Below are positions 6,019 through 7,895 of a DNA stretch of 7,895 nt, one piece after another (within the stretch, counting starts at the first letter, position 1; every line of letters begins with the position of its first letter). The stretch is from Deltaproteobacteria bacterium UBA6106 (GTDB lineage Bacteria > Desulfobacterota > Syntrophorhabdia > Syntrophorhabdales > Syntrophorhabdaceae): assembly GCA_002428485.1 (NCBI GenBank), contig DIWM01000043.1, positions 1 to 7,895 of the forward strand, written 5' to 3'. The notes beneath the pieces were generated by a model. It saw only the letters and a list, made by a program, of their open reading frames with translations, was not told the DNA's origin and ran no database searches. The position numbers and the translations under genes are program-made.

Positions 6019-7208
6019 TGGCGCTGAAAGATTTTGAATACGGAGATACCATACACCGCTGTTTCAGGTGCGGCTACTGCAAGTTTCCCGTCAACTGGAC
6101 AGATGTGAACAACTGCCCGCCCTATGCCCGTTTCCGCATGGAGACGTACTCCTGCGGGGGCAGGCTGTGGCTGGCCAGGGCATGGCTCAACGAGCAGATC
6201 GACTGGACAGAGCATCTCGCGGAGATACTCTATTCCTGCACCACGTGCAGGAACTGCGAGATCAAATGTCCCTTGCGCTTTAACGTTGACATCGTGAACA
6301 TGGTTGTTGCCGCGCGCAGCGAGATGGTAGAGGCGGGCAGGCTGCCGCCGGCAGTGAAGAAATTTTTGGAGAACATCGAGCTTTATGGAAATCCCTACGG
6401 CACAGGACGGAGCAGCCGCAGCGCCTGGGCGGAAGGAACAGCAACAGAGCAGTATAATGGCCATGAGTACCTCTTCTATGTGGGATGTGCGGGCTCTTAC
6501 GACGCGCGGGCCCGGCAGTCAGCAAAGGCGCTGGCACAGATACTGCAGAAGGCAGGCATCTCCTTCGGGGTGCTCGGGAGCGAGGAAAATTGCGACGGCA
6601 ATGAGGTACATAAGCTCGGCGAAAAAGGTCTATTTGAGGTACTGGCCCAGGACAACATTGCGAGGTTCAAAAAGCTGGGTGTTAAAAACATCATTACCCT
6701 ATCGCCCCATGCCTTCAATGCATTCAAAAACCATTACCCGGCATATGGAGGTGATTTTTCCATTTTCCATTATACGCACCTTCTCTGCAATCTTCTCAGG
6801 ACCGGGAGGATCAGATTTTCCGATGGCATTCATGCCAAAGTCGCGTACCATGACCCCTGTTTTCTTGGACGATGGAATAACGAGTATGAAACGCCAAGGG
6901 AGATCCTGAGGGCGATCCCCGGTGCGGATCTAGTTGAAATGGAGAAAAATAGAGAGGGCGCGCTGTGCTGTGGCGGAGGCGGAGGCAACTTCCAGATAGA
7001 TCTCCTGGGCGGCAGCGAGAACAGCCCGGCAAGACGCAGGGTAAGGGAGGCCCATGAGACGGGTGCAACGATCCTTGCCGTTGCCTGCCCCAAGTGTCTC
7101 ATCATGTTTGAAGATGCCGTGAAGGCAGAAGGAATAGAAGAGAAACTATCGGTACTGGATATCTCTGAAATAGTGGCAAAAGGTTGCGGGGCAGAGGGCA
7201 GTACTTGA
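6018..7208 (+). CDS. HdrD/GlcF-like Fe-S protein with one intact and one degenerate CCG domain (396 aa)
   Basis: The N-terminal part carries CFRCGYC (Cys15, 18, 21) with a distant Cys33, then CTTCRNCEIKCP (Cys74, 77, 80, 84), giving two probable [4Fe-4S] sites. Two CCG repeats follow. The C-terminal repeat is intact: DPCFLGR (Cys281), CCGGGGGNF (Cys317-318) and CPKC (Cys357, 360). The N-terminal repeat has GCAGSYD (Cys157) but ENCDGN (Cys192) instead of CCG, and SPHAFNAFKNHYP (Ser229, Ala232) where related proteins have CPHCFNTLKNEYP-like sequence. That repeat probably does not bind a canonical cluster. The protein would accept electrons from the FAD oxidase, like GlcF with GlcD, and pass them to a membrane or soluble acceptor. 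The start overlaps the preceding stop by one base, with GGGAG at 6005-6009. No membrane helix is seen. The TGA stop at 7206-7208 is ordinary: family-like sequence ends there. Confidence 0.84.
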   Translation: MALKDFEYGDTIHRCFRCGYCKFPVNWTDVNNCPPYARFRMETYSCGGRLWLARAWLNEQIDWTEHLAEILYSCTTCRNCEIKCPLRFNVDIVNMVVAARSEMVEAGRLPPAVKKFLENIELYGNPYGTGRSSRSAWAEGTATEQYNGHEYLFYVGCAGSYDARARQSAKALAQILQKAGISFGVLGSEENCDGNEVHKLGEKGLFEVLAQDNIARFKKLGVKNIITLSPHAFNAFKNHYPAYGGDFSIFHYTHLLCNLLRTGRIRFSDGIHAKVAYHDPCFLGRWNNEYETPREILRAIPGADLVEMEKNREGALCCGGGGGNFQIDLLGGSENSPARRRVREAHETGATILAVACPKCLIMFEDAVKAEGIEEKLSVLDISEIVAKGCGAEGST

Positions 7209-7244
7209 ATTATATAGTATGACCGGCGTTCAATCCGGATGATT

Positions 7245-7359
7245 CCCCGCAGCAAGCTGCGGGGTAACACTATTCCCGCTCCCCTCGAGGGAGAGGGTAG
7301 GGTGAGGGGGCACAATCATGCTGTTTCTATCCTCTGATACGCTGCAGCTTGCTGCGGGG
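7245..7359. repeat. Repeat element bounded by 16-bp perfect inverted arms
   Basis: CCCCGCAGCAAGCTGC (7245-7260) is the exact reverse complement of GCAGCTTGCTGCGGGG (7344-7359). The left arm together with GGGG (7261-7264) is itself a hairpin: CCCCGCAG, loop CAAG, CTGCGGGG. The right copy carries only half of that palindrome. Between the arms lies a G/C-rich tract with the palindrome CCCTCGAGGG (7282-7291) followed by GAGGGTAGGGTGAGGGGG. The whole looks like a composite REP/MITE-like element. I see no target-site duplication. The left hairpin could also stabilise or end the upstream mRNA, although it is not followed by a T-run. Confidence 0.6.
7279..7310. repeat. G-rich dispersed-type motif with CCCTCGAGGG palindrome
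   Basis: The tract CTCCCCTCGAGGGAGAGG, continuing to GGTAGGGTGAGGGGG, resembles the CCCTCACCCTAACCCTCTCC-type sequences that are scattered between genes in many bacterial genomes. Its centre is a 10-bp palindrome. It does not code for anything I recognise. That it is multi-copy in this genome is inferred from resemblance only. Confidence 0.45.
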
Positions 7360-7368
7360 TAGTTCATT

Positions 7369-7830
7369 ATGGCTAAGGTGCTTGTTGTATATCATTCCCA
7401 GTCGGGGAATACAGAAATGCTTGCGCGGTCTGTCGCAGAAGGGGTCACCAAAACAGAGAATTCGCATGCAACGTTCAAGCGTGCCCCGGATGCCAATACG
7501 CAGGACATCAAGAACTGCGACGCTGTGGTGATCTGTTCCCCGGAATACTTTGGTTATATGGCGGGGGCGATAAAGGATCTTTTCGACAGAACCTACGAAG
7601 AACTGAAGGACGACCCGGAGATTAAGAAGAAGCCTTTCTGTATTGTTATCAGCGCAGGGAATGACGGCAGCGGCGCCCTGACGCATATCGAGCGCATATG
7701 CAAAGGGTATCGCTTCAAAAAGGTCCAGCACCCGATCATCTGCAAGGGCAAGGTAACAGAAGAGATTCTTGCGCAATGCTTTGAGATTGGAAGGACTATC
7801 GCCGAGGGTGTCAACGCAGGAATATTTTAA
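7369..7830 (+). CDS. Flavodoxin-like FMN protein / NAD(P)H-dependent oxidoreductase family (153 aa)
   Basis: The protein starts with a beta strand, VLVVYHSQSGNTEMLA (Ser10-Glu16), the phosphate-binding loop that holds FMN in flavodoxins. CDAVVICSPEYFGYMAGAIKDLFDR follows, matching the second flavin-contacting loop of the WrbA/NAD(P)H:quinone oxidoreductase-like group, and then CIVISAGNDGSGALTHIERI for the third. The size is that of a single flavodoxin domain. It is probably a soluble one- or two-electron carrier or a small FMN reductase. ATG 7369 has no clean Shine-Dalgarno; the only G-rich tract nearby is GCGGGG (7354-7359), which belongs to the inverted-repeat arm. The 160-base gap from the upstream operon, filled by that repeat, makes separate expression plausible. 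Whether it partners the FAD/Fe-S module is unknown. Confidence 0.8.
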   Translation: MAKVLVVYHSQSGNTEMLARSVAEGVTKTENSHATFKRAPDANTQDIKNCDAVVICSPEYFGYMAGAIKDLFDRTYEELKDDPEIKKKPFCIVISAGNDGSGALTHIERICKGYRFKKVQHPIICKGKVTEEILAQCFEIGRTIAEGVNAGIF

Positions 7831-7890
7831 CCCGGATTTTCCACTCTTAGATGCACACCTGTGTATCGTAGCATAAACCCAGATTTTCCA
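7829..7890 (+). repeat. Direct repeat AACCCRGATTTTCCA, two copies
   Basis: AACCCGGATTTTCCA (7829-7843) overlaps the stop of the flavodoxin gene and recurs as AACCCAGATTTTCCA (7876-7890), 14 of 15 bases identical and 47 bases apart. The second copy runs to the window edge. It may be part of a dispersed repeat or the end of a mobile element that continues outside. Nothing coding is seen between the copies. Confidence 0.4.
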
Positions 7891-7895
7891 TTAGG

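Noticed and set aside
7245..7264. Intrinsic terminator after the Fe-S gene
   Set aside because: The hairpin is strong but followed by TAACACTATT instead of a T-run, and its arm recurs at 7344-7359, so a repeat element explains it better.

Overview
The window is gene-dense, with every gene on the + strand and no gap over 300 bases. It looks like the chromosome of a strict anaerobe. Three features point that way: two heterodisulfide-reductase-like (CCG domain) Fe-S proteins around a FAD-linked oxidase, a radical SAM enzyme, and an apparent selenocysteine peroxiredoxin. A Desulfobacterota-like or similar syntrophic/sulfur-metabolising lineage would fit, but this is inferred from gene content and no taxonomic marker is present.

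Layout. 1-707: 3' part of a two-domain rhodanese (the start lies outside the window). 718-1491: COG0731-type radical SAM enzyme. 1492-1681: intergenic leader with an inverted repeat. 1682-2731: Tat-exported metallo-beta-lactamase-fold protein. 2772-3482: peroxiredoxin whose catalytic residue is encoded by an in-frame TGA at 3021-3023, followed by a bacterial-type SECIS hairpin with a GGUC loop. Read conventionally it would be called as two broken ORFs. 3606-4655, 4660-6018 and 6018-7208: HdrD-like Fe-S protein, FAD-linked oxidase and second HdrD/GlcF-like Fe-S protein, the last two translationally coupled to the gene before. 7209-7368: intergenic repeat structure with 16-bp perfect inverted arms. 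7369-7830: small flavodoxin-like protein. 7831-7895: a short direct repeat reaching the window end.

How the genes may work together. The spacing from 1682 to 7208 (41, 123, 4 and -1 bases) suggests one transcription unit or two adjoining ones. The peroxiredoxin would remove peroxides. It has Sec at the peroxidatic position but lacks the usual C-terminal resolving Cys (GEATPSGW instead of GEVCP-W), so it may need an outside reductant. The FAD oxidase with its two Fe-S partners forms a GlcD/GlcF/HdrD-like electron-transfer module of unknown substrate, since the usual 2-hydroxyacid dehydrogenase His motifs are missing. A functional link between this module and the selenoperoxiredoxin is a hypothesis based on neighbourhood only. 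The most notable content is the selenoprotein with its SECIS element and its redox-gene context.
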